Assembly (NCBI GenBank): GCA_964215955.1
Contig: CAXPDR010000015.1
Span: 1 to 64,000 of the forward strand
From: GCA-2706205 sp964215955
GTDB lineage: Bacteria; Bdellovibrionota; Bacteriovoracia; Bacteriovoracales; Bacteriovoracaceae
Reading direction: 5' to 3'
Length of the DNA stretch: 64,000 nt
Shown here: piece after piece, positions 8,482 through 17,108 of the stretch
Numbering within the stretch: position 1 is the first letter of the stretch
Layout of the letters: every line of letters begins with the position of its first letter
Notes under the pieces: generated by a model
The model's database searches: none
Told to the model about the DNA's origin: nothing
The model's input: the letters and a program-made list of their open reading frames with translations, nothing else
Made by a program: the position numbers and the translations under genes

Positions 8482-9924
8482 TTAACTTTCAGTTTCTTCA
8501 ATTTTCTCCATTGTTTTCCCTGTCGACGCCACAATAATAGACATTATTGGACTAATCAAATTAAAGAAAGCAAAAGGTAAATAGCTCAAGGTTGCTACCC
8601 CCATGACAGAACTAAAATAAGCTCCACATGTATTCCAAGGAACGAGTACCGATGTTACCGTTGCAGAATCTTCAACAGCACGAGATAAGTTTTTAGGATC
8701 TAGGTTTTGGTCTTTATAAGCCTGTTTAAACATTCTTCCAGTCACAACAATGGAAATATATTGATCACTTGTTGTTAGATTTAAAAAGATAGAAGTCCCA
8801 ACGGTAGAAGCAACTAAACTGGTAACCCCAGAAACAAGTTTTAAAATTCCCTCTGCTATTTTATGAAGCATACCAGTTACTTCCATCATCCCACCAAAGA
8901 TCATGGCCATTAGTATTAACCACAAAGTATTGAGCATTCCGCTCATACCACCTCTGGAGAAAAGCTTATCGATAACTTTATCACCTGTATTTGATTCAAA
9001 TCCTCCATAAGCAACTTTTAAGAGGTACTCATATACATTTGTAAAATTAAGATCACTTCCGATGACATTCCTTAATAATTCAGATTGAAAAAGCACAGCA
9101 TAAACCACCCCTAAAAAAGTTCCTGCTAAAAGAGCAGGAAGTGCAGGGACCTTTTTCTTAACTAAAACAAATACAATTAAAGGCAAAGAAAATAACCACA
9201 GGGAAATATTAAAAGTACTATCTATTGTATTCATAACAGCTGCAATATTATCAAGACTTGCTGATTCTCCTGAATAAAAGAATCCAATTATAATAAATAG
9301 AATAAGAGAAATGATATAAGAAGGACCTGATGTATATACCATATGTCTAATGTGTTTAAAAAGATCCGTTCCCGCCATTGCAGGAGCTAAATTAGTTGTA
9401 TCAGACAGTGGTGACATTTTATCTCCAAAGTAGGCACCACTTACTATTGCACCGGCGACCATCCCTTCAGGAATTCCAAGAGTTTGACCGATTCCAATAA
9501 TCGCAATCCCCACAGTTCCTACCGTTGACCATGAACTTCCTGTTGCCAGAGAAACAATAGAACAAATAACTAATGAAACAGGTAGAAAAATAGCTGGATG
9601 AATGAGTTTAATCCCGTAATAAATCATTGTAGGAACGACCCCATTAGCAATCCAAACTCCAATCAGAGCTCCTACGACCAATAATATCAACATTGCCTGC
9701 ATGGCCACACCAATCGAATCGATAGTTTGCTTTTCAATTTCTTTATAATCGTGCTTAAGATAGAAAACTCCAATAACTGCCGTAACAATCGCAGCAATTA
9801 ATAGAGCAAATTGATTTGGCCCATAGGAAGAGTCATCTTTAAATATATAAACATTTAGACTCAATAAAATAACCAGTATTATTACTGGAACGAAAGCAAT
9901 TTTAAAACTTGGTTTTTTTGGCAT
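8482..9924 (-). CDS. nhaC: NhaC-family Na+/H+ antiporter
   Basis: This is an inner-membrane secondary transporter that expels Na+ in exchange for protons and fits a marine or brackish lifestyle. I prefer the ATG at 9924 (MPKKPSF, 480 residues) because AGAGGA lies seven bases upstream and the first membrane segment follows directly (IAFVPVIILVILL). A longer reading from 9999 adds 25 polar residues. Roughly a dozen hydrophobic segments are visible. The family motif region is SGAYFGDKMSPLSDTTNLAPA near residue 170-190 of the protein, with VLVPWNTCGAYF near the end. Malate/lactate variants of the family cannot be excluded. Confidence 0.87.
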   Translation of the reverse strand: MPKKPSFKIAFVPVIILVILLSLNVYIFKDDSSYGPNQFALLIAAIVTAVIGVFYLKHDYKEIEKQTIDSIGVAMQAMLILLVVGALIGVWIANGVVPTMIYYGIKLIHPAIFLPVSLVICSIVSLATGSSWSTVGTVGIAIIGIGQTLGIPEGMVAGAIVSGAYFGDKMSPLSDTTNLAPAMAGTDLFKHIRHMVYTSGPSYIISLILFIIIGFFYSGESASLDNIAAVMNTIDSTFNISLWLFSLPLIVFVLVKKKVPALPALLAGTFLGVVYAVLFQSELLRNVIGSDLNFTNVYEYLLKVAYGGFESNTGDKVIDKLFSRGGMSGMLNTLWLILMAMIFGGMMEVTGMLHKIAEGILKLVSGVTSLVASTVGTSIFLNLTTSDQYISIVVTGRMFKQAYKDQNLDPKNLSRAVEDSATVTSVLVPWNTCGAYFSSVMGVATLSYLPFAFFNLISPIMSIIVASTGKTMEKIEETES

Positions 9925-10046
9925 AAGTGTTTCCTCTCTGTCTCTTGTTCCTAAAACCCTACCATAAGAATTTTGATAAGTTGACACATTACGCTCCAAG
10001 AAATAATATAATCCTACCGTTAAAAATTGTCATAAAGGATTGAGAG

Positions 10047-10214
10047 TTGTTCTTTAAAATTATATTTGTGTTACTTGCCGTATTCAGCCTAAAAACCTTT
10101 GCAGCTGAGCAAAAAGTTCAGAAAAAAGAGCTTAAACAACTAGATCACAAACAACTTCAATCGATAATTAAGACCAGTGAAAAGCTTCAAAATAAGAACA
10201 ATAAAACTGTTTAA
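10047..10214 (+). CDS. Small secreted peptide, 55 residues, TTG start
   Basis: A TTG at 10047 sits seven bases after a good AAAGGA SD (10034-10039) and opens a 55-codon frame ending at TAA 10212. The product has a clear signal peptide (MFFKIIFVLLAVFSLKTFAA, likely cut after AA). A 35-residue Lys/Gln-rich polar tail follows (EQKVQKKELKQLDHKQ and on). No family is recognised. It lies between the divergent nhaC gene and the large secreted coiled-coil protein at 10370 on the same strand. The SD plus signal peptide make it likely to be real. Confidence 0.55.
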   Translation: MFFKIIFVLLAVFSLKTFAAEQKVQKKELKQLDHKQLQSIIKTSEKLQNKNNKTV

Positions 10215-10315
10215 TTTTTAAACACTCCCATTAATCTGTTGATATTTTCTACATAGCTTCTACTAAATATCCCTCTAACTATCTAAAAATAATAGATTTT
10301 GCAGCAAGTCGTAAT

Positions 10316-10331
10316 TGGCATAACTCTTGTA
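10316..10331 (+). promoter_or_regulatory. Possible sigma-54-like promoter upstream of the secreted coiled-coil gene
   Basis: TGGCATAACTCTTGTA matches the -24/-12 consensus TGGCACRNNNNTTGCW except for C-to-T changes in both boxes. The imperfect -12 (TTGT instead of TTGC) weakens it. The same stretch could instead serve as a sigma-70 promoter with TTGGCA as -35 and the TATATATAAT run as -10. It lies about 40 bp before the ATG at 10370. Confidence 0.25.
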
Positions 10332-10369
10332 TATATATAATTGTTATTTTTTTACAACTGGAGAGAGTT

Positions 10370-12202
10370 ATGGAAAAGAGAAACCTATTTAAAGTAATGG
10401 CCGTTATTTCACCCATGGTGATTTCGGCGATGTTTTCAGTCAGTGCTAATGCTGGCTTAATCAAATTAGAAGAGTTATCTGATACTCAATTACAAGAGAT
10501 GACTGCTACTGGGCAAACACACGAAAAACAAGCTGAAAGAGAAGAAGTAACTTCAAATCTGCTTACACCTGAACAGATTAAACAAAGATCGAATGAGTTT
10601 AGAAAACTTCAAGCTGAAAGTCGACGATTAAGACAAGACCAGCAAGATCAAGATAATGCTGAATTCATGGACAGTGTGAAACAAGATTTAAAATCACAAA
10701 CTGCTGATCTGGACTTCAGTATGCCAGAGATTCCTACGCCATTAGTAAATATCCCAGCACCTTCATTACCGGCTCAAGGAAATGATTTAATCGCAAACGC
10801 AGTAGATAATGGGATTGATAATGCTTTAGAAAGTGATCAACCCAAACCTGCAGAAGACTTAGTTTTATTATTACCTGACCAAGATTCAAATGATGATAAT
10901 CAACTAGTTGACTCTGCACCAGAGGTTGTGATTCAACCTGTAGATCAAGATTCAAATGATGATAATCAACTAGATGACTCTGCACCAGAGGTTGTGATTC
11001 AACCTGTAGATCAAGATTCAAATGATGAAACTCATGATACTCTTAATCCTATACTGGTCGATTCAGGAGAAGTGATCATAGCTGACACCGATGAAACTGA
11101 TGATTCAGTTACTCGTGAGCCAGGTACACTTTCTACCCCAGATAGAATTGCAGGCAAAGCGCAAACTTTAGCTGATCTCTTAAGTGAAAGAGTCAATGCT
11201 GCTGCTGAATCAGAAGAATTAATCACTGCAGAGGAACTAACAGAACTTCAAGGTGAGTTAGCAATTGCACAATCAAATTTTGCTGGAGCACAAGAAACTA
11301 TTGGCCTACTAATTGAAGAGTTAAACTTAGCAGATACCAAAGCAAATGAACTACAGACTCAATTAACTAAGGTTAGTGAATCCTTAGAGACGACTGAGAA
11401 AGCCTTAGCTGAACTAAAAGAGAAACAAGAAAAGCATGATCAAGAAATCAAAGACAAAGATGCAAAAATTGCAAAATTAGAAGAAGACGCTAAAGAATAT
11501 GAAGAAAAAGAAATTTCTTATCAAGATACTATTGATGAAAGAGAAACTGTTATCTGTAGCGTTAGAGATCAATATGCAGAATTAGAAGATGAGTATAACA
11601 AAATCAATAATAGCTCTTCTAATCAGATTATGCTTCAAATGGCGCAAATGATGCAATCAATTACACAAACGCAAAATATGATGCTTCAAATGATGCAAGG
11701 TTTTTCACCACAGATTAGAGTCCATAACGGCCTTGACGGAAACTTTGCTCAGCAACACTTGGGACAAAATACTAATGCGAGATTAGGATTAGACCTTGTC
11801 TCTCTTAGTGACTTCTTTCAAAATGGAAGCGGTAGGGCCCTAAACTACAATGTATATAATGTAGGTGGGAATTTCTACGGCGGAGAATATGCAGCAAATG
11901 GTGATAATGGAAATAGCTACACAATGACTCCTTTTAGAAGAGAAAACATGCAAATGCCTAATCAACAAATGCAAGGATCAATACCACAAGAGTTCGCAAT
12001 GGAAAGACCATTTGCATTTAACTTCAGCGGAAATAGTGTTATGCAGGGTGATAGATTCGGCCAGCTAAACTCACAGAATTCAATGCAACACCAACAAAGA
12101 ATGAATGAGGCCAGAGGAAATATGTCAATGCCACAAACGGCACCAACACCTTCCCTACCTAATACTATGAGCTCTGAGCAAGCAGTACTACAACAAGCAT
12201 AA
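10370..12202 (+). CDS. Large secreted coiled-coil protein with tandem repeats and a Met/Gln-rich C-terminus
   Basis: The 610-residue protein starts after GGAGAG and has a signal peptide ending near SANAG (residue ~28). The regions in order are: a charged Gln/Arg/Glu segment (~40-110); an acidic Pro/Asp-rich segment with the 22-residue repeat DQDSNDDNQL (170-220); a long coiled coil (~285-410) with heptad-like Leu/Glu/Lys and one Cys (ETVICSV); a Met-rich stretch (MLQMAQMMQS, MMLQMMQGF); and an Asn/Gly/Tyr-rich tail with Met-Gln pairs. No catalytic domain is seen. The make-up suggests a periplasmic or surface structural protein. A strong terminator follows. Confidence 0.6.
   Translation: MEKRNLFKVMAVISPMVISAMFSVSANAGLIKLEELSDTQLQEMTATGQTHEKQAEREEVTSNLLTPEQIKQRSNEFRKLQAESRRLRQDQQDQDNAEFMDSVKQDLKSQTADLDFSMPEIPTPLVNIPAPSLPAQGNDLIANAVDNGIDNALESDQPKPAEDLVLLLPDQDSNDDNQLVDSAPEVVIQPVDQDSNDDNQLDDSAPEVVIQPVDQDSNDETHDTLNPILVDSGEVIIADTDETDDSVTREPGTLSTPDRIAGKAQTLADLLSERVNAAAESEELITAEELTELQGELAIAQSNFAGAQETIGLLIEELNLADTKANELQTQLTKVSESLETTEKALAELKEKQEKHDQEIKDKDAKIAKLEEDAKEYEEKEISYQDTIDERETVICSVRDQYAELEDEYNKINNSSSNQIMLQMAQMMQSITQTQNMMLQMMQGFSPQIRVHNGLDGNFAQQHLGQNTNARLGLDLVSLSDFFQNGSGRALNYNVYNVGGNFYGGEYAANGDNGNSYTMTPFRRENMQMPNQQMQGSIPQEFAMERPFAFNFSGNSVMQGDRFGQLNSQNSMQHQQRMNEARGNMSMPQTAPTPSLPNTMSSEQAVLQQA
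10877..11029 (+). repeat. 66-bp tandem repeat, two full copies and a partial third
   Basis: Two almost identical 66-bp units at 10877-10942 and 10943-11008 encode DQDSNDDNQL followed by an acidic SAPEVVIQPV block. A third copy starting at 11009 breaks off after about 21 bases. The near identity at DNA level (a GTT/GAT and a GAC/GAT difference) points to recent duplication. It is in frame, so copy number can vary without breaking the gene. Confidence 0.85.
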
Positions 12203-12226
12203 GTAAAAAACTAAAGTAATAAACAC

Positions 12227-12253
12227 AAGCCCCTAGAAATAGGGGCTTTCTTG
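12227..12253 (+). terminator. Rho-independent terminator after the coiled-coil gene
   Basis: AAGCCCCT pairs with AGGGGCTT across a six-base loop (12227-12234 / 12241-12248) and is followed by TCTTGTCT. It lies 25 bp after the stop of the gene at 10370. The U-tract is weak, but the stem is GC-rich in an AT-rich genome. Confidence 0.8.
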
Positions 12254-12363
12254 TCTACATTACTCAACTAAAAACTAAAATCGGCAAATTTTTCCTAAAC
12301 AATCTAAAAGAAAATACGAAATAGCTTCTAAGGGAGTGAAGAAGTCATCCCAAAGGGTTTAGT

Positions 12364-12609
12364 ATGAGAAGTGAATTATCAAAGAAAACAAAATTAAAAC
12401 TAATTATTAAAAAATGCCATATGTGCGGCCAACTTATTGAGTCAAGTGTGGAACAAGAAAAATGCATGTGTTGCGGAAAGTCATTCCTCCCACTCAATTA
12501 CTTTAATAAAATACATGATCATGAAAAATCTCAGTTTAAGGAACTTTTTGCGGAAAGTCACGACCTTCATGAGGAAGACCTTATCAAAGGCTTATACGTT
12601 ATTTGGTAA
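12364..12609 (+). CDS. Small zinc-ribbon protein
   Basis: The 81-residue protein has two CxxC knuckles: CHMC near residue 18 and CMCC near residue 35. It carries two further acidic stretches and ends HEEDLIKGLYVIW. The four cysteines probably hold one Zn2+. The lysine-rich N-terminus (KKTKLKLIIKK) could touch nucleic acid, but no partner is evident. It lies 41 bp before recJ on the same strand. No named family is recognised. Confidence 0.55.
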   Translation: MRSELSKKTKLKLIIKKCHMCGQLIESSVEQEKCMCCGKSFLPLNYFNKIHDHEKSQFKELFAESHDLHEEDLIKGLYVIW

Positions 12610-12649
12610 AATCCAAGTCATTTAGAAAATTCTGTGCTAGTTTTACCGA

Positions 12650-14356
12650 ATGGAAATACAGACACAGAATGAAAAAAAGTTACACCCAGTAGTTGAAAAA
12701 GTTTTATTTAAAAGAGGAATTGGTCCTGAAAAGTTAGATGACTTTTTCTCATGGAATTTAAGAGATCTTCCAGATCTTACTTCTCTGATCGATATCGAAA
12801 AAACAGCAGTAAGAATCATTTCTGCTATTAAAAATAATGAGAAAATAGGGATTTACGGAGATTATGATGTCGACGGAACAACTAGTTGCGCTCTTTTTTA
12901 TCAATACTTCCAAATGTTGGATATTGATGTTGAACTTTTTCAACCGAGCAGATTTGTTGAAGGATATGGAGTCCACCCTGGCTCAATTGATAATGCAATT
13001 GAGAAAGGTGTAAAGCTTCTTATCACTGTAGACTGTGGAATCACTAATTGTGAAACAGCAGATTATGCACTTGAAAAAAATATTGACCTAATAATCACTG
13101 ATCATCACAAAGACATTAGAGAAGAAATGCCTAAGGCTTTTTCTATTGTAAATCCAAACAGAAGAGATGAACCCAAAGACTCTCCACTAAGAGCATTGGC
13201 GGGTGTTGGTGTTGCCTTTGCTGTTTGCTTACAAGTAAAAAATTTATTAGATAAAGAAAAACAAACACCAAGTATTTATCCCCTCCTCCAATATGTTGCG
13301 ATAGGAACTATTTGTGATTTAGCAAATCTGAATCCTATGAATATGAAATTAACAAGACATGGTTTAAAACAAATTATATCTACAGAATATGCTGGCGTAG
13401 CATGTTTTTTTAACGATGAAGATCGAAATGCCCCTTTTATTGGGAGTGAGAAAATTTCCTTTTATGTTGGTCCACTTATTAACTCAAAAGGTAGGCTCGA
13501 TCACCCAGAGAAAGCTTTAAATCTCCTTATCTCTAAAAATCATAAAGAAGCGTTTGAAAATTACTCTCACCTCGAAATATCAAACCGAGAAAGAAAGGCC
13601 ATCCAAAGAGATGTTTATGATGAAGCCAAACTTCAAGTTATCAAGAATTTGAAAACGTCTGAGCCTCTTATAAATATCGTCTACGAACCCCACTGGCATG
13701 AGGGAGTCATTGGCATTGTTGCAAGTAAGCTTGTAGAAACATTTGAAATTCCGGCCATTGTGTTTAGTGATGCAGAAGACAAAGGAATTATTAAAGCAAG
13801 TTGTCGTAGTGCAGGTGAACTCAACTTATTTAATGCTTTAAAATCATGCGAAGATCTTTTTTTGAAGTTTGGAGGACACAAGGCTGCAGCTGGACTTTCT
13901 ATGCCAAAAGAAAACTTAGATCTTTTTAAAGAAAGAATGAATTCTTATTTAGAAACAATTCCCCAAATTGAGCGTACAGTTCAGGATCAATTTGATATCG
14001 AAATTTCATTTAAAGATATAAACCGTCAGTTAGTCAAAGAACTTGAATCAATGGAACCTTTTGGTATGGGAAATTCTCGTCCAGTATTTAGGATGAAAGA
14101 TTGTCGTCTAGAATCATTTACTATCTTAAAAGACCTTCATGTCAAATGGACTTTTGTTCATAAAGAAAATCCAAAAGTTAAAGTAAGTGGTATAAGCTTT
14201 AACTTTATTGGAAAGTGGAATTGTTTATCACCAGAAGAATTATTTCATGCTCAAGAAAGTGAAGGCTTAACTGTTCAGTTCCAAATTGGGATAAATAGAT
14301 TTCGAGGAAATGAAATTATACAATTAATGGTTGATAAAATCTTTCTTGGATCATGA
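12650..14356 (+). CDS. recJ: Single-stranded-DNA-specific exonuclease RecJ
   Basis: RecJ degrades single-stranded DNA 5' to 3' in recombination and mismatch or base-excision repair, using Mn2+ or Mg2+. The 568-residue protein has the DHH-superfamily motifs DYDVDG (71-76), VDCG (~128), DHH (151-153) and, in the DHHA1 domain, FGGHKAAAG (~405). A C-terminal OB-like domain follows. Length is typical. The ATG at 12650 lacks a clear SD. The stop overlaps the truA start (ATGA), so the two are translationally coupled. Confidence 0.93.
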   Translation: MEIQTQNEKKLHPVVEKVLFKRGIGPEKLDDFFSWNLRDLPDLTSLIDIEKTAVRIISAIKNNEKIGIYGDYDVDGTTSCALFYQYFQMLDIDVELFQPSRFVEGYGVHPGSIDNAIEKGVKLLITVDCGITNCETADYALEKNIDLIITDHHKDIREEMPKAFSIVNPNRRDEPKDSPLRALAGVGVAFAVCLQVKNLLDKEKQTPSIYPLLQYVAIGTICDLANLNPMNMKLTRHGLKQIISTEYAGVACFFNDEDRNAPFIGSEKISFYVGPLINSKGRLDHPEKALNLLISKNHKEAFENYSHLEISNRERKAIQRDVYDEAKLQVIKNLKTSEPLINIVYEPHWHEGVIGIVASKLVETFEIPAIVFSDAEDKGIIKASCRSAGELNLFNALKSCEDLFLKFGGHKAAAGLSMPKENLDLFKERMNSYLETIPQIERTVQDQFDIEISFKDINRQLVKELESMEPFGMGNSRPVFRMKDCRLESFTILKDLHVKWTFVHKENPKVKVSGISFNFIGKWNCLSPEELFHAQESEGLTVQFQIGINRFRGNEIIQLMVDKIFLGS

Positions 14357-15135
14357 ATAAAAGTAATAACTATTATTATTTGCTAAGGTTAGAGTATTTA
14401 GGTTTTAGGTACCACGGTTGGCAAAAACAACCTGATGTAAAAACTGTTCAATACATGGTGGATAGAACTTTAAATTTTATCTTTGAAAATGAAAAATTTA
14501 AAACACTAGCAGCCAGTAGAACCGACGCAATGGTCTCTGCAACTGATCAGTTAATTCAATTAACTCTATCTTTACATGTTGAAACTGACTTTCTCATCCA
14601 ACAATTAAATTTAAATCTACCAAATGATCTAAGAATTAAGGCTATAGAAGAAATTGATAAAAAGTTTAACATAATTAATAGACCAAAGATCAAAGAATAC
14701 CATTATTATTTTTCTTTTGGAGAAAAGCCTCATCCCTACTGTGCACCCTTTATGATAAATTATAAAGATGATCTTGATATAGAGAAAATGAAAAAATGTG
14801 CATCATTTTTTGAAGGCACCCATAATTTTAGAGAATATTGTTACCGCCCTAAAGAAGGTAAAGATTTTTTCAAGGAAATTCTCCATTGCAAAATCGAAGA
14901 GAATCATTATTTGACAGCTAATTTTTTTCCTAAAAATAGTTATGTTTTAATTGTAAAAGGTCGTGGTTTTTTACATCACCAAATAAGACTGATGATGGGA
15001 ACTCTAATAAAAGTCGGTACGGGCCAGTTAGATGAATCCCATATTTTAGGCTCACTTAATGGTAAAGGTGAATATCCGGCTGGTTTTATAGCTCCAGCAT
15101 CTGGACTCCACCTTTATAAAAATACTCTTTTATAA
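14353..15135 (+). CDS. truA: tRNA pseudouridine(38-40) synthase TruA
   Basis: TruA converts uridines 38-40 of the tRNA anticodon arm to pseudouridine. The 260-residue protein begins with YYLLRLEYLGFRYHGWQKQ, typical of the family. It has the catalytic aspartate in ASRTDAMVSA (Asp58), and FLHHQIRLMMGTL near residue 210 matches the C-terminal RNA-binding motif. The start overlaps the recJ stop by four bases. It ends four bases before the convergent cyclophilin gene. Confidence 0.92.
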   Translation: MNKSNNYYYLLRLEYLGFRYHGWQKQPDVKTVQYMVDRTLNFIFENEKFKTLAASRTDAMVSATDQLIQLTLSLHVETDFLIQQLNLNLPNDLRIKAIEEIDKKFNIINRPKIKEYHYYFSFGEKPHPYCAPFMINYKDDLDIEKMKKCASFFEGTHNFREYCYRPKEGKDFFKEILHCKIEENHYLTANFFPKNSYVLIVKGRGFLHHQIRLMMGTLIKVGTGQLDESHILGSLNGKGEYPAGFIAPASGLHLYKNTLL

Positions 15136-15138
15136 ACT

Positions 15139-15687
15139 TTATCTGAGGATTGTAACTTTATTAATAGTTACATCAGTATCTGGCTTATGGTTATAAGGAT
15201 TTACATCGACATCACCAATGGCCTTAACTGTTTCCATTCCAGAAGTAACTTTTCCAAAGACAGTATAACCTCCATCTAAATGAGGGGTTGCAGCAAGTGT
15301 GATATAGAACTGAGATCCATTGGTGTTTGGTCCTCTATTTGCCATGGCCAAGATCCCTTCAGAGTTGTGCTGTAAATCAGGATGACTTTCGTTATCAAAC
15401 TCATAACCAGGACCACCTGTTCCCATCCCATGAGGACATCCAGCCTGAATCATAAATCCTTTAATCACTCTATGAAAAATAATCCCATCATAAAATGGCC
15501 CATTCTTTATATTTTCTTGTCTACCTTCAGCTAAATTGACAAAATTCCATACGGCCATAGGAGCTTTATCAGCATATAGTTCAAGCTCAATATCGCCTAA
15601 GCTTGTTTCCATTTTTACATTTACCGTTTTCATATCTTCAGTATGATTTGATCTTTCAAATTTTACTTCATCCGTTCCAAACATCAT
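15139..15687 (-). CDS. Cyclophilin-type peptidyl-prolyl cis-trans isomerase
   Basis: The enzyme accelerates proline isomerisation during protein folding. Motifs include FHRVIKGFMIQAG, FDNESHP, LAMANRGPNTNGSQFYI and VFGKVTSGM, with the catalytic Arg and the Phe-Met-Gln pocket present. There is no signal peptide, so it is cytoplasmic. The 182-residue form carries about 25 extra N-terminal residues before KMETSLGDIELEL. Two adjacent ATGs (15687 and 15684) are possible starts behind AAGGAAG. The lipoprotein gene lies 6 bp upstream on the same strand. Confidence 0.92.
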   Translation of the reverse strand: MMFGTDEVKFERSNHTEDMKTVNVKMETSLGDIELELYADKAPMAVWNFVNLAEGRQENIKNGPFYDGIIFHRVIKGFMIQAGCPHGMGTGGPGYEFDNESHPDLQHNSEGILAMANRGPNTNGSQFYITLAATPHLDGGYTVFGKVTSGMETVKAIGDVDVNPYNHKPDTDVTINKVTILR

Positions 15688-15693
15688 TCTTCC

Positions 15694-16434
15694 TTATTTT
15701 ATTTTTACAAAATTTATATTGGAGCTCAAAGTCCTTGGTTTTTCAATACCAAAAAACATTAACTCTTTTCCTTCAAATAATTTCTCTAACTCTATTGTAA
15801 ATTGAGATTGCTTTAAAGTTTCAAAATTAAAAACTGACTCCATTTCAGCTGAGACAAACTTTACACCGAGATCATCTAGACCAAGTTCTTGTGTGAGTTT
15901 TTCAAGCTCATAACTTGTTAAGCAAGAACTAAAAATGACCGGATAACCCTGCCCAACATCTTTTCTATTTAAAATACGCTTAAGCTTTTTTGGATTCTTT
16001 AAAAAATGGTCAACCCAAATAATACTTACCTTTTTATAGTTCGGAACCACAAAATCAAAACTATTCCCCACAACCTGCTGATAAACATTATTGAAAATAA
16101 AAGATTCATCCTTTAAAGATAATCTATCTTGACCAGTACTTGTTCTATAAGCAAATAATTTACGATTAAACATATGCTGTAAATGAAGCATTTTTATATA
16201 ATTTAAATTGTAACTTTTTTTCAGTTTTTCATAATTTAAATAGCGAATTGATTGTTCTCGATAACAAGCTGATTCCTGGGAAAAATTAACCCATGCTGGA
16301 AGTGCCGGTAAAAAAAATTGCTCAACTCCATTGGAGATATACACCTCTTCCATATTTAGCCGAGTTTTTTCAGTTTCTGTACTCGAACAGGATGACAACA
16401 AAAATAAAAATAACAACAACAGACTAAGCTTCAA
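15694..16434 (-). CDS. Hypothetical lipoprotein
   Basis: The 246-residue protein has a lipoprotein signal (LLLLFLFLLSSC, lipid attachment at the Cys) followed by a Ser/Thr/Glu linker. The body is mixed alpha/beta, with a segment VSIIWVDHFLKNPKKLKRIL and the hydrophobic strand YPVIFSSCL. No known domain was recognised. It is probably co-transcribed with the downstream cyclophilin gene (6 bp gap). Confidence 0.5.
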   Translation of the reverse strand: MKLSLLLLFLFLLSSCSSTETEKTRLNMEEVYISNGVEQFFLPALPAWVNFSQESACYREQSIRYLNYEKLKKSYNLNYIKMLHLQHMFNRKLFAYRTSTGQDRLSLKDESFIFNNVYQQVVGNSFDFVVPNYKKVSIIWVDHFLKNPKKLKRILNRKDVGQGYPVIFSSCLTSYELEKLTQELGLDDLGVKFVSAEMESVFNFETLKQSQFTIELEKLFEGKELMFFGIEKPRTLSSNINFVKIK

Positions 16435-16529
16435 AAAAATCCTCTTTAAATTTAAATGAGCTTATTGTGCAATATAGACATGAAAGTGGAAAGACCTAAA
16501 GCATTATGCGATAGGTCTTAATTTGGATT

Positions 16530-16985
16530 TTATAAAAAATAAACTTTTGATTCACCGTGATCAATACAAGAAAATTCAGCAAATTTATAAATAAATTCAA
16601 TAAACGGAGCAAAAGCCTGAAAACTTGGTAGAGTCTGATCAAACTCCCCACCAAACCTTAAGAAAGCATCCCCTCTTTCATCAATATATTCATTAAAGTG
16701 CTTTAGATTAACACTTAACGGCAGAAAATCATCTTTAGTAAAGTAGATTCTCACCATTACGTTATCTGTCTTTTCAAAGTGTTTCTTAGAGCCTTCTGAA
16801 AAAGGAATTTGAAACAAACAACCAGTTCTTGAGATATCTACCATCGTCACCTGAAACTTGGTTCCATTTTTATCTATTTCTGCGTATGAACCTAAAAACT
16901 CTGAAAATAAGACCCTTTCGAAAGATCTTTTTCTCTTCTCAATAGATTCGTTTCTCTTGGCTTGAAAATCAATTACTTTAGACAT
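16530..16985 (-). CDS. PilZ-domain protein
   Basis: I choose the ATG at 16985 (MSKVIDFQAKR, 151 residues) because AAGGAG lies five bases upstream; the longer frame from 17000 would run through that SD. The protein starts with the basic KRNESIEKRKR segment, in the area where PilZ proteins carry the RxxxR c-di-GMP motif. The DISRTGCLFQI motif near residue 50 matches the second PilZ motif (D/NxSxxG). A beta-rich remainder follows. It probably links cyclic-di-GMP to motility or surface behaviour. Whether it binds c-di-GMP cannot be told. Confidence 0.68.
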   Translation of the reverse strand: MSKVIDFQAKRNESIEKRKRSFERVLFSEFLGSYAEIDKNGTKFQVTMVDISRTGCLFQIPFSEGSKKHFEKTDNVMVRIYFTKDDFLPLSVNLKHFNEYIDERGDAFLRFGGEFDQTLPSFQAFAPFIEFIYKFAEFSCIDHGESKVYFL

Positions 16986-17108
16986 GCTAACTCCTTGCAT
17001 TACAATACTAACATCCTTATCGGTTTTAAGTATGCCCCCTTAAAATTTTCCTACTCTATTGGCCACAAACTAAATAATTAGGCATAATATTCCTTGTTTA
17101 GAGGTTAT

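Noticed and set aside
10734..11021. 95-codon antisense frame over the tandem repeats
   Set aside because: It exists because the 66-bp repeat is free of stops on the other strand; no SD and repetitive product.
10877..11029. CRISPR-like spacing of repeats
   Set aside because: Units are directly adjacent 66-bp coding repeats with no unique spacers and no cas genes.
12437..12625. 62-codon frame overlapping the zinc-ribbon gene
   Set aside because: It is in a shifted frame of the gene at 12364, lacks an SD and shows no domain.
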